A stretch of DNA of 64,000 bases from Eutypella sp. D-1 (taxonomy: Eukaryota > Ascomycota > Sordariomycetes > Xylariales > Diatrypaceae): the NCBI GenBank assembly GCA_023313575.1, contig JAJTTP010000002.1, forward strand, positions 1,426,001 to 1,490,000, given 5' to 3'. Of this stretch, positions 42,643 through 53,029 are shown one piece after another. The translations under genes were made by a program, and so were the position numbers. The notes beneath the pieces were generated by a model. It was not told where the DNA came from, made no database searches, and was given only the letters and a program-made list of their open reading frames with translations. Numbering within the stretch: position 1 is the stretch's first letter; the number at the start of each line of letters is the position of its first letter.

Positions 42643-44684
42643 CCTCGAAGTTGTTTTGTCGCTGGTGTAAGGGCTAGTTCAGGCTACGTTTAATGTTTGC
42701 AGTATCAAAAGGATATGTCTCGGGTTAAGAACTTATAAGTCAGCACAATATGAAGGATTATCAAAAGGCTCCGTGGATGACTGTACGTTTAAGTAATCAG
42801 TATGCGTGGGGGCACAATGTCGCTGTTCCGGCTACCTGTGCCTCGTACATGCGAGCTATAGTCTTTTTGCTACCAAGCTTCCCAGGAGAGTTCAGTTCAA
42901 GATTCACTCCCGATTTTTACAATATAGGGCCAGGCCATCAATAGATAAACTTGTGCCTCTCCCTCTCTCTTTAAAAAAGCACCTTCCGGTCATTGGCTTG
43001 GTTGGTCGGTTCCTGCGAGGCTCCAGCCTGACTGACATGGAAGTGTAAAAACTCACTGCTTTTTTAGCCCCAACGAGGGCAATGATAATGATGTACGAAT
43101 GAAGAAGGCTAATGATAAGCCAGAAATGTATCCGAAAAAAACATTCACTGCTTTTTTAGCTCGCGCGAAGGAGACAGGGCGGAGGCTGGAAGGAAAGAGG
43201 TGGGATGAGCTGGGCTGCCGTAAGCAATGTCTGTTCAATCAACACCTGCATGAAGTCCCAGCTGATCACCAAAGTGCGGCGTCCGTCGGGGCTAAAAAAG
43301 CAGTGCGGTGTCAGGCAGACAGTGGCCGGGGTGGGGCCGGGGGGGGGGGTGACAATTTTTTCTGGTGCCTGGGCCTGGCCTACGAAAAGTTGCGTTGGGA
43401 GCCAAAGATAGCGGCAGTCCCCTGTACTGTACACAAGGCTGGGCCCGTGTTTCCGCCGTGTTCTTTTCCCCGCGTAGATATCGGCGGACAACACAACGGC
43501 GTGGCCTGGCCATGGTTAGAATGAGATCTAGGAAAAACGTGTGTATATTTCTTTTTAAATGGCTAGCCAGCCCTTCGAACTCACCTCCGTTCTCACTATC
43601 CAGGAAAGCAGCCGTAGGCCCCATATGTCTATCAGAACTGTTCAACGGCTAGGCCGCTGCGGAGGTAATGACTTTTCGAGGTTCCGGTTCGTGCTATATG
43701 CAACTGAGTCGCTGTAACAAGGCCTCGTTGGCGGGTGTCAAACCTGCCGGGTGTTTTTCTCGGAAGAACTCAGCCAGAAAAGTCAGGACATCTATACACC
43801 ATATCGTGTCTGGAGAGGAAGGTGGACGTCGGGGTTGCATCGAGGCATTAACTAGACTGGAGAGATTCCTGCTACTGAGACCTGAGGGGCCTTTTAATAC
43901 GACGGGCGCGAGTAAAACGGGACAGAGAACATTCCATGCTCAGGATACGCCGCCTCTCTACTTGCCTTGTAGGCAAGCATAATCAATTGACTCTATTCAC
44001 CGAGATGTGTGTGCGCGCGCGGGCTGGAAATAGTTGATGTCAATTATTCTCCGTAGATTGAAATGGTATCATCAGGTGGTGTTCTATTAAGAAGGCAACC
44101 CCGTGAATGATATTAAATAGACCCGCGGCGCACATTGCGCATGACACACGTGGTCCCTTACCTCACGATGTAGGTACGGTACAGGTATGGCACGTCACGT
44201 CACTTTCTAGACACGATGATGACTAGCCCGCTCGCGCAGAGACAGAGCGACTTCATAACGAACATAACAGTTCCCCCCCAAAAAACCGCGTTTCAAAAAT
44301 CAGAGCGTATGCATCCCTCTCCCTGAATAGGGGATGATCTATGCGCCCCGGGGCTCGACTTTCCCATCAAAAAAAAGAGCCCTGCAAAAACAATGAATAC
44401 AGTCGGTGTTGCAATTTCAGGGGGGTGAGTCGGCGCAGTGCTGTGATACCTGCCTAATACTCCGTGCCGTCCCCTCTCGCGCTCTTTCCCTCCTCCCTTT
44501 CCATAAGACTTTCCCCCTTATCTCTCTCGCGCGCGCTCTCTCTCTCTCTCTCCGGTCTCGCATGCTGTACTCCATTCATAGACAAGATACTTCGGGTGTC
44601 GGCATAATGCGCCCGGCCGGACGGGCTCCTTGGGGGGTAGGGGGAGGGGAGTCCATAAATGGCCTTCCCGGGGGCCTCTCTCCC
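42643..44684. other. Intergenic region holding an inverted-repeat element
   Basis: About 2 kb without a supported gene. It contains the 252-base inverted-repeat element (43054-43305), an 11-G run (43339-43349) and a TCTC/CGCG-rich low-complexity tract near 44520-44555. Confidence 0.5.
43054..43305. mobile_element. MITE-like element with exact 18-base inverted ends
   Basis: The 18-mer CACTGCTTTTTTAGCCCC at 43054-43071 occurs as an exact reverse complement at 43288-43305, bounding 252 bases. A third, direct copy of its first 15 bases lies inside at 43146-43160. The interior has no coding frame of note. I find no target-site duplication at these ends, so the true boundaries, or the mobile nature, are unproven. 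Confidence 0.4.
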
Positions 44685-45614
44685 TCACTCCGCAGCGGCA
44701 CGTCCTGGGACTTGAAGCGACTGCTGGGAGGTGCTGGTGTTGGCATCGCCACCACCGAGGCCGGCAGCGGAGGCAGGGGCGGCGGCGGTCTCAGCGCCGA
44801 TCTTCTGGCGACGGTCCTCGCTCGCGCCGACGACTTTGCGCAGCGTGACCATGCGCCTCTCGAATTCCTCCACGAGGGCCGGATACTCGTCCGCGCCGGC
44901 GTCGGGGCCGCGTTCCCGGTCGCGGGAGCTACTGCTTGCCGCCTCGCCGGAGGACTGGCTGTCGATGCCTGAGCCGCCGCCGCCGCTGCCGCCGCCACCG
45001 CCGCCGCACTCGGCGCCTTCGATGCGCAGCATGAGCCGGCCGGCCCGATTACTGCTGGTATTGGCGCTAGGATTGGGGTTGTTGGTGGTGGAGGAGGTGG
45101 TGTTCTGGTTATTATTGCCGCTTGTTGGCCCTGCTGGGCCGCCATCGTTATCGTGGCCGCTGTCGGACGAAGGCGGCGATGTCCGGCTCAGCTGAGCATC
45201 GAGCACCGCCCACGACGGCGACAGACTCGACGCCCAGGATACATGGTAGCCGCCGGTATCGTCGGTGGCTAGGTCTAGTATGACGGCCCTGCTATTACTG
45301 CTGTTGTTATTCGAGGAGGCGGCGCGCGCGGAGTCGTCAGCGGCGGCGGTTGCATCGTGATGTTCCGCCAGAGCTTGGGTTAGGAGGTCCGGGTCGTCGT
45401 CGCTGAATATGTAACGCACGTGTGGGTGGTGGGTAGTGCGCGTCGATGTGTTGTTGACGAGAGTGAAGATGGGCGCGAAGGGAGGTGGTGAGGGTGGTGA
45501 TGGTGGTTGTTGGTGATGTTGATGTTCGACGGTGATGGTGGGAGGGGCGGCTGTGTCATCCGCCGCCGCCGCCGCCGAAGTGGTGGGCGGCTGCTCCGTC
45601 ACGGGCTCCGTCAT
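44685..45614 (-). CDS. Low-complexity conserved-looking protein, unrecognised
   Basis: Single-exon frame of 309 residues; I do not recognise the family with confidence. Two ordered-looking blocks stand out in an otherwise low-complexity protein: PPFAPIFTLVNNTSTRTTHHPHVRYIFSDDDPDLLTQAL (about residues 44-83) and AVILDLATDDTGGYHVSWASSLSPSWAVLDAQL (about 109-141). A short strand GRLMLRIEG follows near residue 193. The C-terminal third has a predicted helix YPALVEEFERRMVTLRKVV after a Gly/Ser-rich linker. Runs of Ala, Asn, Gly, Ser and Pro fill the rest. The IFSDDDPD block followed by a strand ending in a variable tail resembles a small fungal family sometimes given unreliable names, so I give none. 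Strong third-position GC bias supports coding. Confidence 0.6.
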   Translation of the reverse strand: MTEPVTEQPPTTSAAAAADDTAAPPTITVEHQHHQQPPSPPSPPPFAPIFTLVNNTSTRTTHHPHVRYIFSDDDPDLLTQALAEHHDATAAADDSARAASSNNNSSNSRAVILDLATDDTGGYHVSWASSLSPSWAVLDAQLSRTSPPSSDSGHDNDGGPAGPTSGNNNQNTTSSTTNNPNPSANTSSNRAGRLMLRIEGAECGGGGGGSGGGGSGIDSQSSGEAASSSSRDRERGPDAGADEYPALVEEFERRMVTLRKVVGASEDRRQKIGAETAAAPASAAGLGGGDANTSTSQQSLQVPGRAAAE

Positions 45615-46991
45615 CTCGGCAAAGGGTTAGGGTGAGACATGGATGTAGATCCTAGATCCGGTTCTAGCTGTCTAGCTGTTGGCGGAATTATTCAACATAG
45701 ACAAGTTTGCGGTGAGATAAATAGTTAGGACGAGGATGGCGATGATGATGATGATGGTGGTGGTGGTGGTGAGAATGATGAGAATTATGACAATTACGAT
45801 AAAAAAGTTGAGATCGGTGAGGCTGGCGCATTGTTGTTAACATTTATGTATACTTAAAGTATGCGCAAGTGTAGTAATTTAAGTCCACTATGACTATTCT
45901 TGACATCACATGTTTACATAGGTAGGTATGTTTATTGATACCTTTAGTATGTTGGGGATGAACCTGTTTCGTGCGTATTCTCAAAGGTTGAACTGAACTG
46001 AACCATCCAAAATTCAAACGGAACAAATGAGACAAGGCAGTAAAGCATCCCGGCAGTCTAATCTCCGGAAAGTCCCTTCTTAATGGTGGTCGTTGGTGGT
46101 GACGGTGAAGGGAAGCCGTCAGATGCAGCTTCGGAATTATGCAGTATCCATGTAGCTAACAAACAAACAAACAGCCTTAAACATTGAACCTGATAACCTC
46201 TAACTAGCTTGGAGCTTAGTACGTTATATACCCTTAGAAATGCGGGTAGGTTTCAAATGTTCCCATTCATTCGGCCTAGGCAGCTGCAGGTCCATCATGC
46301 AGCGTCACTATTATGGGTAAGCATCGATATGTGGTAGAGCTTGCCCAGGTGTTGATCATGAGAAACCTTCAGAGTTGCTTGGCTGCTATGTTTCTGTTAC
46401 TTAAGTTGTATGTACTTAGATAATACACAATGTATGATGGTAGCAATTCCCGTTTTGATGCATTTCTAAGTACTTAGGTAGCTTTATCTTATCAGTGGCT
46501 ACCTAGGTACCAAATCGTAGCAAGAAACGAGGGGTACTTATGTTCCCTTAGTTATGTAACTATCCGTGCTGTTAATGAGCCAGGCTTGGCCTTGGACTGC
46601 TATGCTAAGAAGTCGCGAAGGCCTATACATAGGAGCTTCCAAGGCTATAGCATCCGCGGATACCTAGGTATTGGTTCATTGGCTATATCTACACTTGGTA
46701 GTAATCAACTCTAGAATTCCAACATGCCTAAAGAATAGTCTAGATAATAGGGGGGGGAGGTTACGAATAATGCTTGCTGTCAATTCGTTCACCCGGCCCC
46801 AGAATGTAAACAAACCAAGACAATACCAATACAACAAGCAATACAGATTTGATGTGCAACATGCGGAGTACTCATGCTTAGACTCTCGTAGGGTATCATA
46901 CTCGCCCTCCCAAAACGCCAGAATGAATCCTCCAGAATTGATATCCCGCTCATCAAACGTCAAGGTCAAGGTCGCTAAATGACAGGTATCA
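45615..46991. other. Intergenic region with GAT/GGT microsatellite
   Basis: Upstream flank of the low-complexity gene and downstream flank of APC11, both minus strand. It holds a GAT-then-GGT trinucleotide array (about 45740-45770), an AAAC run near 46160-46172 and TACCTAGG motifs near 46500 and 46660. No gene recognised. Confidence 0.55.
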
Positions 46992-47510
46992 CTACAACAC
47001 AGGAGCCTCATCTTGAGGCTCGTTCTCATCTGATTCCGCCTTGGTCTCGCGCCATTCGAACTCTGGAAAGACGTGTCAGAAATAGTAGATAAACGGCTTC
47101 TCCATTAAAGAGCAGGGCATGCTTACTTTGTCTGCACATTGGACATTGGCCCTTCGCTGAGTCCTGTTTAATCCATTCCATGATGCAGTGCTTAGGGGTG
47201 AAAGTCATCAGCAGCCATATCCAACCCAGCTAGTAAATTCGAGACAAGAACGACTAACCATGTGGAAGTTATGTCCGCATTTTCCGGAAACTAGGAGCGG
47301 GGAGGGGTTATTAGCAAGTGAAATGAACGGGCTACGCGGATGGGATGTAAAAAGGAATTGATACTCACGGAGGCTACAGTCGTCGCCGGGATACTTGCAC
47401 GTCGGACAGGTCCCGTCGAAGTGGACTTGGCAGATACCGCAGACGTCGTCTTCAGGGAGATCCCATCTCCACGTCGCAACGGCGTTCCACTTCTTGATCT
47501 TGACTTTCAT
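46992..47510 (-). CDS. APC11: Anaphase-promoting complex subunit Apc11 (RING-H2), four exons
   Basis: Catalytic RING-H2 subunit of the anaphase-promoting complex; with the cullin Apc2 it recruits E2 enzymes to ubiquitinate cyclins and securin. Exons are 47369-47510, 47259-47290, 47127-47190 and 46992-47062; introns are 78, 68 and 64 bases and all restore frame, giving 102 residues. The start MKVKIKKWNAVATWRWDL is the family hallmark. Zinc ligands follow in order: CGIC, CPTC, the DDC of the small loop, CGHNFHMHC and CPMC. The C terminus KFEWRETKAE continues into a short acidic tail (ESDENEPQDEAPVL), slightly longer than in animal homologues. The tiny second exon (32 bases) encodes the SGKCGHNFHM core, so a gene finder could easily miss it. 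Confidence is very high. Confidence 0.96.
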
Positions 47511-48807
47511 GGTGCTTTGAATATCCGAGTGCACGTGTAACTTCCGTCGTATCACTTGGTGTCGTTATTTGGGGGGGGGGGGGGCTAGGTATCTCTTCAC
47601 TTTGGAAAGGTGATAAGAGAGGACACCTGAGACTGAGTGTTAAGTCTAGAGATATAAATGATCAAGTGAGACTTTGGAGCTCGTATGCACTAAAAGACCA
47701 CCTAATAACGGTTAACTGCAAGTCTATTCGTCAACTTTGTTACGCTATCAGGCTTTCCTACCCAAATAGGCAATTACCTACCCTGAAACATATGCCCGGA
47801 TAACTTGGGTACCCTCTTGGGCTATCTGGTAGAACTACGAATGGAAGTATCCACGGATGCCAAGATAGATACATGTAGATAGATAGTGGTATTTGGAGGT
47901 AATCGCCCCCCCTTCCCCCCACCTGATCAGTTTTGGATTTGCTGATAGTTCCTAAAATTCCCAATCACCAATCAATTACGATCGAAAAGTTTATCGCAGT
48001 TAGTTCGAGGAAATTGAGTTGTCCCCGAGGTCCCGATATCCCGAATCCATGTCTGGGGAAGTAAAAAGAAAAGAGAGGGAAGGAAAAAAAAAGATAACGA
48101 CATCAGCACGTCAGTAAACTTGCTAACTAACTACACTACAAAATCTCAGCTACCCAACCTGCCGGTAACCTACCCAAACGCTGATAAATATAATATCTAT
48201 ATCACGATTTCGAACAACAGCCGCATGTTTCCTGAACCGAGAGAAGGGGTGACTATAAAGGGTTGACCCCCGCTCACCTTCTTCATATATCAGCCACGTT
48301 CAGGATTAACTGCAAGTGGACGAGTTGTAGAGCTAAGCACCTACATACATAGGTATGTTCTGAAGTTATATTATGTGTTGTTCATTAAGTTGTCACCCAA
48401 ACCGAGATATAAACCCCAACCCTCGCATGGAAGGAAAGAAAGAAAGAAAGAGAAAGTCTTCAATTTTCAGCGGTTAACTCCACCAAACATGTTGGAAAAC
48501 CCTCTTTCCCCCTTTGCTTCTCCAAAATCCAAATCCCACATCCCACATCCCAGCCCTGGGGAAGGAATAAAAGTTGATTGGGCAGCTGAATAATTCTCCT
48601 CGTCTGAGTAGACGTTGTGATCAAACGCTACCTAGCTGCCGCCATCACTGGTCCACAATTCCTCATCGACTCTTCTCTTCTCCGACAACCGGACCTGCTG
48701 GACCTGTTGATATTGATAGATACGTCTTAGGCAGTATTTCTTTTAGTCTTGGGTTTCCCCCTTTTCCCCGCCGAGTCAGCAGCCCCCCCGAGTGAACCGA
48801 TTTCACC
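47511..48807. other. Divergent intergenic region
   Basis: About 1.3 kb between divergent APC11 and the sulfurtransferase gene, so it contains both promoters. It includes a 14-G run (47571-47584) only about 60 bases upstream of the APC11 start and a GAAA-rich tract near 48430-48452. No further gene recognised. Confidence 0.55.
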
Positions 48808-49959
48808 ATGGCCGCGGCTGCGATCGGGTTCTTCCGCTCATCACGAGCCACACTCGCCCGCCATAACCTCTCCACCACCACCACCTCCTCTCCCACCTTT
48901 CACATCCGCGCCATGGAGTCACGACGGAGTCTCTCCTCCTACCTCGTCTCCCCCAAGGAGCTCGACGAGGCGCTCAAGAAGAGCCCGCCCACGCCGATCA
49001 ACTCCGACCCCCGCGTCGTCCCGCTATGCGCCGCCTGGTTCCTGCCGAACGACTCGCGAAAGGGCATCGATGTCTATCGCCAGCAGCGCATCCCGCGGGC
49101 CCGCTTCTTCAACCTCGACAAGGTCATCGACAAGCACAGCCCTTACCCCCACATGCTGCCGAGCGCGAGGCAGTTCGCCGAGGCCATGGGCGAGCTCGGG
49201 ATTCGTAAGGACGATACGGTCGTCGTCTACGACACGAAGGAGCTAGGCATCTTCAGCGCGCCGCGAGTGGCTTGGACCCTGCGCGTCTTCGGCCACAACA
49301 AGGTCCACATCCTGAACAACTTTAAGCTCTGGGTCGAGCAGGGCTACCCCACTGAGTCCGGCGAGCTTTACAGCGTCGACTGCAATCCGTACCCGATCCC
49401 TAAGGTGGCCGAAGAGAGGGTCGCCAGCTTCGAGGAGGTCAAGGAGGCCGCGCAGGAGCATAACAAGGAGGGCGCCGAGGGCATCCAGATCCTTGACGCA
49501 CGGCCAAACGGCCGCTTCACCGGCAAGGATCCCGAGCCCAGGGAGGGCCTGTCCTCCGGCCACATGCCGGGCGCCATCAATGTGCCCTTCAGCGCTGTCC
49601 TGGATCCCGAGACCAAGACCTTCCTGCCGAAAGACGCGCTAAGGAAGCTCTTGCAGGAGAAAGGCGTGGACCCCTCGAAGCCCATCATCTCCTCCTGCGG
49701 TACCGGCGTCACGGCCGTCGCCATCGACACCGCCCTCGAGGAGGCGGGCTACGGTGACCCTGAGAAGCGCAGGGTATACGACGGCAGCTGGACGTAGGTT
49801 TTTCTTTCTTTTTAACATGCATACGAGCTTTCCCCCGCCGTCCCCACCCCTTCCGTTGCAGTTTTGCTGGGTCAACGTTGCTAATATAGAGAAAACAGGG
49901 AATGGGCGCAACGGGTAGAGCCATCAGAGAACCTGATCCTGAAGGACAACGCCGCGTAG
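48808..49959 (+). CDS. TUM1: Thiosulfate/3-mercaptopyruvate sulfurtransferase (tandem rhodanese), two exons
   Basis: Two-domain rhodanese that moves sulfane sulfur from thiosulfate or mercaptopyruvate to acceptors; the yeast homologue Tum1 feeds tRNA thiolation and molybdopterin sulfuration. Exon 1 is 48808-49793 and exon 2 is 49899-49959. The 105-base intron (donor GTAGGT, branch CTAAT, acceptor CAG) restores the family C-terminal motif WTEWAQR; without it the protein would stop at GSWT. Product is 348 residues. The N terminus (AAAAIGFFRSSRATLARHNL) looks like a mitochondrial presequence, and a second Met at residue 36 could give a cytosolic form. The first rhodanese domain is inactive (VVYDTKELGIFSAPR, Asp in place of Cys). 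The second has catalytic Cys297 in the loop CGTGVT, the mercaptopyruvate type. SSGHMPGAINVPF and RVYDGSW are typical. Start context CACCATGG is excellent. Confidence 0.94.
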
Positions 49960-51065
49960 GGAAGGGATTACAGCACAAAAGGTTGGGGGTAAAGCGTGTA
50001 TGTAAGCGCGGATGAAGATGATGAAAGGAAGGAAGAAAGAAAGAAAAAAAGAACCTAATTTACAATGATACCCCCCCGATTCCCTTCCCCCTTTTCTCTT
50101 ATCGCTTGTTTCCCTCTGGTTCCCATTACTCCGGTACTACGAATGGACGAGTTACGAAGGGGAAGAAAAAAAAAACGTCGCTTGTTTTTTTCCCACCCCC
50201 CTTACGCTGCGCTGCAGAAATTGGACTTCGGGTCCAAATACCTCCTCTCTTCCTTCCTCACCTTTACAGGTTTCCTCTGCTAGGACCGAATAACCTCCTC
50301 CACTTTCTTCATCCTTCCGTTGGACGATGTGGCTGTGGGTGTTGCGTACATGGCGCTCCTTGTCTGCCCAGATAATTCATCGATATGTTCCCCCGCCGAT
50401 ACTCACTTATGTACCTAGGTAGGTACCTACCCTAGGTACGTACGTGGAAGACTGGTCTATCGCGCGACCGTTTGATAGCGTACTCCTGAGCATATTCAAT
50501 ACATAGCAGTATTATGTCCACATACGATATCTGTCTGTGATAAGTGGTGTGGATCTTGGGAAACGTGCCGGTTGAGGTGAAAGTAAAAAGGGAGAGAAGG
50601 TATAATAATCAAAAGTGTAGTAGCAATTCTGGAGTAAACACGGAAGCGTAGGTTTATTCTAGATCGGGCACGAACTGACAAGTTATTCCATAGGACAAAA
50701 GTCAGTAGAAGCTCCGTGCCGCCCGATGTGGGGCCGTAACGGCAGCCGGACCATTATCCACACACGTAATCTAAGAAGTACCCAAGTACCTAAGTACATT
50801 TTTCTCAATGGAGAACTTTTAAGAAGCACGGACCACTATCGCTAAAAGTTCTTGCCCACAGAAATCAAAATTCACAAAAAAAGCCCCAAGCGGAACATCC
50901 CCCCCACCCTCCACCTAATTTTCCGAGCGCACCAAAAAGTTGCAATCGCGCAGAGGAAGGCAATCTGCAACACCACAACAATCTCCATCCGCCGGCCACG
51001 ATTATCCTCGACACACGATAACGACTTTTGACGCATTCCCGAACAACTTCCCATCATCAACAATC
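49960..51065. other. Intergenic region upstream of uS5
   Basis: About 1.1 kb. It has a TACCTAGGTA-type cluster (about 50411-50442), A-rich tracts near 50040-50055 and 50165-50176, and the uS5 promoter and leader at the right. No other gene recognised. Confidence 0.55.
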
Positions 51066-51935
51066 ATGGCTGACCGTGGTGGTGCTCGAGGAGGTGGTTT
51101 CGCCTCCCGCGGTGACCGAGGTGGTGATCGAGGCCGTGGTCGCGGCAGAGGACGTGGCCGTGGCCGTGGTTCCAAGGACAGCGAGAAGGAGTGGCAGCCC
51201 GTCACCAAGCTCGGCCGTCTCGTAAAGGCTGGAAAGATTAAGAGCATGGAGGAGATCTACCTGCACTCCCTCCCCATCAAGGAGTACCAGATCGTCGACT
51301 TCTTCCTGCCCAAGCTCAAGGATGAGGTCATGAAGATCAAGCCCGTCCAGAAGCAGACCCGTGCCGGTCAGCGAACCCGTTTCAAGGCCATCGTCATCAT
51401 CGGTGACTCCGAGGGTCACGTCGGTCTTGGTATCAAGACCTCCAAGGAAGTCGCTACTGCTATCCGTGCCGCCATCATCATTGCCAAGCTGAGCGTCATC
51501 CCCGTGCGCCGAGGTTACTGGGGTACCAACCTTGGTCTCCCCCACTCCCTTCCCGTCAAGGAGAGTGGAAAGTGCGGTTCCGTCACCGTCAGAGTATGTC
51601 AAAAGTCAAGAATGGTGGATGGATGGATGAATGTTCATAGTTCCACGCTCCTGCTAACGCGACCTGCTTCTATCTAGCTTATCCCTGCCCCCCGTGGTAC
51701 CCAGATCGTCGCTTCGCCCGCCGTCAAGCGGCTTCTACAGCTCGCCGGTATCGAGGACGCCTACACGTCTTCGTCCGGTTCGACCAAGACCCTCGAGAAC
51801 ACCCTGAAGGCCACCTTCGCCGCCATCTCCAACACCTACGGCTTCCTGACGCCCAACCTGTGGAAGGAGACGCAGCTCATCCGGAGCCCGCTGGACGAGT
51901 ACGCCGACACCCTGCGGGAGGGTAAGAGGTACTAA
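51066..51935 (+). CDS. RPS2: Small-subunit ribosomal protein uS5 (S2), two exons
   Basis: Structural protein of the cytosolic 40S ribosomal subunit at the mRNA entry channel, important for decoding fidelity. Exons are 51066-51593 and 51678-51935, giving 261 residues. The 84-base intron has donor GTATGT, a CTAAC branch and acceptor TAG. The N terminus is the Arg/Gly-rich extension expected in eukaryotic uS5 ([11 protein letters not shown], then a Gly-Arg array), a known target of arginine methylation in this family. The uS5 core follows: [74 protein letters not shown] and [18 protein letters not shown]. The second exon carries [19 protein letters not shown] and the C-terminal [11 protein letters not shown]. 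Codon use is strongly biased, as in the other ribosomal gene here. Confidence 0.97.
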
Positions 51936-53029
51936 GAAAGGGAAAGCAAGCAATAGTCAGGGAAGGGAGGGGTTAGAGAATGCAAAATTCGGGTTAACAA
52001 ACAAACAAACTTTGGCGTGGACTGTGGTTCTTCCATCATCAGTGGTTCTTTTTTAATTTGCATCGGTCGCCGGGTAAAGGCAGGTATCAAACTTTCATGA
52101 CGAGGCAGCAAACCAAAAAAGAAATGAAGCAGCTTTGATCTGCGACGTGCAAAAAACACAACCAAAACACCACCAAAGTTCCTCCTCCGCCGTCTTTCCA
52201 TTAGTGAATGTTTCATGAGTGTGTACTGATGCTCGTGGTCTTGTGTTGTTCTAACTAATCAATGCTTACCTAACCAGGAAAGTGACTCCGGAGTGATCTC
52301 AAATACAAAAAGCTGAAAAAGAAAAAAAATCTACTCGCAGGTTTCGAGACATCACTTGGAAAGAATGATATACTCACTGACTGTTCTTAACCTGGCTATG
52401 GTTCCCCCTTGAAATTTCTTGCTGGGGCAATGGGGGTGTTCTAAGTTCCAACTACCCCTGGTTGTGCCTTAAGCCCCGATATATGGGGAAGGCGACATGG
52501 TGCTTGTTTCTGCTAGGCACAAATGTTGCTCAATGCGACTTCCCTCCCCCCCCCCCCCTATTCATTACCAGGGAGGCTGTTCTTGCGTGTTGCATATCCA
52601 AACAGAGAAGGCGCGATTAGCTGTCCTCGATGTGCAGTGACGGTGACGTCGGTCCGAATATCAATCACCCTGTGGCTGCCCGGACTTCTTCTGTCTGTTT
52701 ACTGTCTGATAACTCTTCCTCGAACTTCCACCATTCATCATCAATCCATTTGTTCTCTTGGAGACCATATTGATCCAACCCAATCTCTCATTTTGGTGTT
52801 GTTTCATTCTTTTCCCCGCCGCCTTCTCCTCTATCAGCTTTCTTTTGCTGGTTTTTTGGTTCAGTTTTTGGCCAAATTCTTGGACCCCCCACCCCCCTTT
52901 TTTGATCCCACTTGTCACTGAATACTGATCTCGCTGAGAACAATAATTCTACATTAAATTCCTGTCCCCGGATTGGATTGCTCTGTCTCCTGTCTTGTTG
53001 TACTGTTACTCGTACTGCACTCCCGTACG
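51936..53029. other. Intergenic region, uS5 3' flank and promoter of the WSC gene
   Basis: About 1.1 kb. It includes a 13-C run (52546-52558) and pyrimidine-rich DNA from about 52770 to the start codon at 53030, typical of a fungal promoter-leader. No other gene recognised. Confidence 0.55.

Noticed and set aside
43099..43524. A 141-codon plus-strand frame across the inverted-repeat element
   Set aside because: It reads through both the inverted repeat and an 11-G run, and its translation has no recognisable domain.
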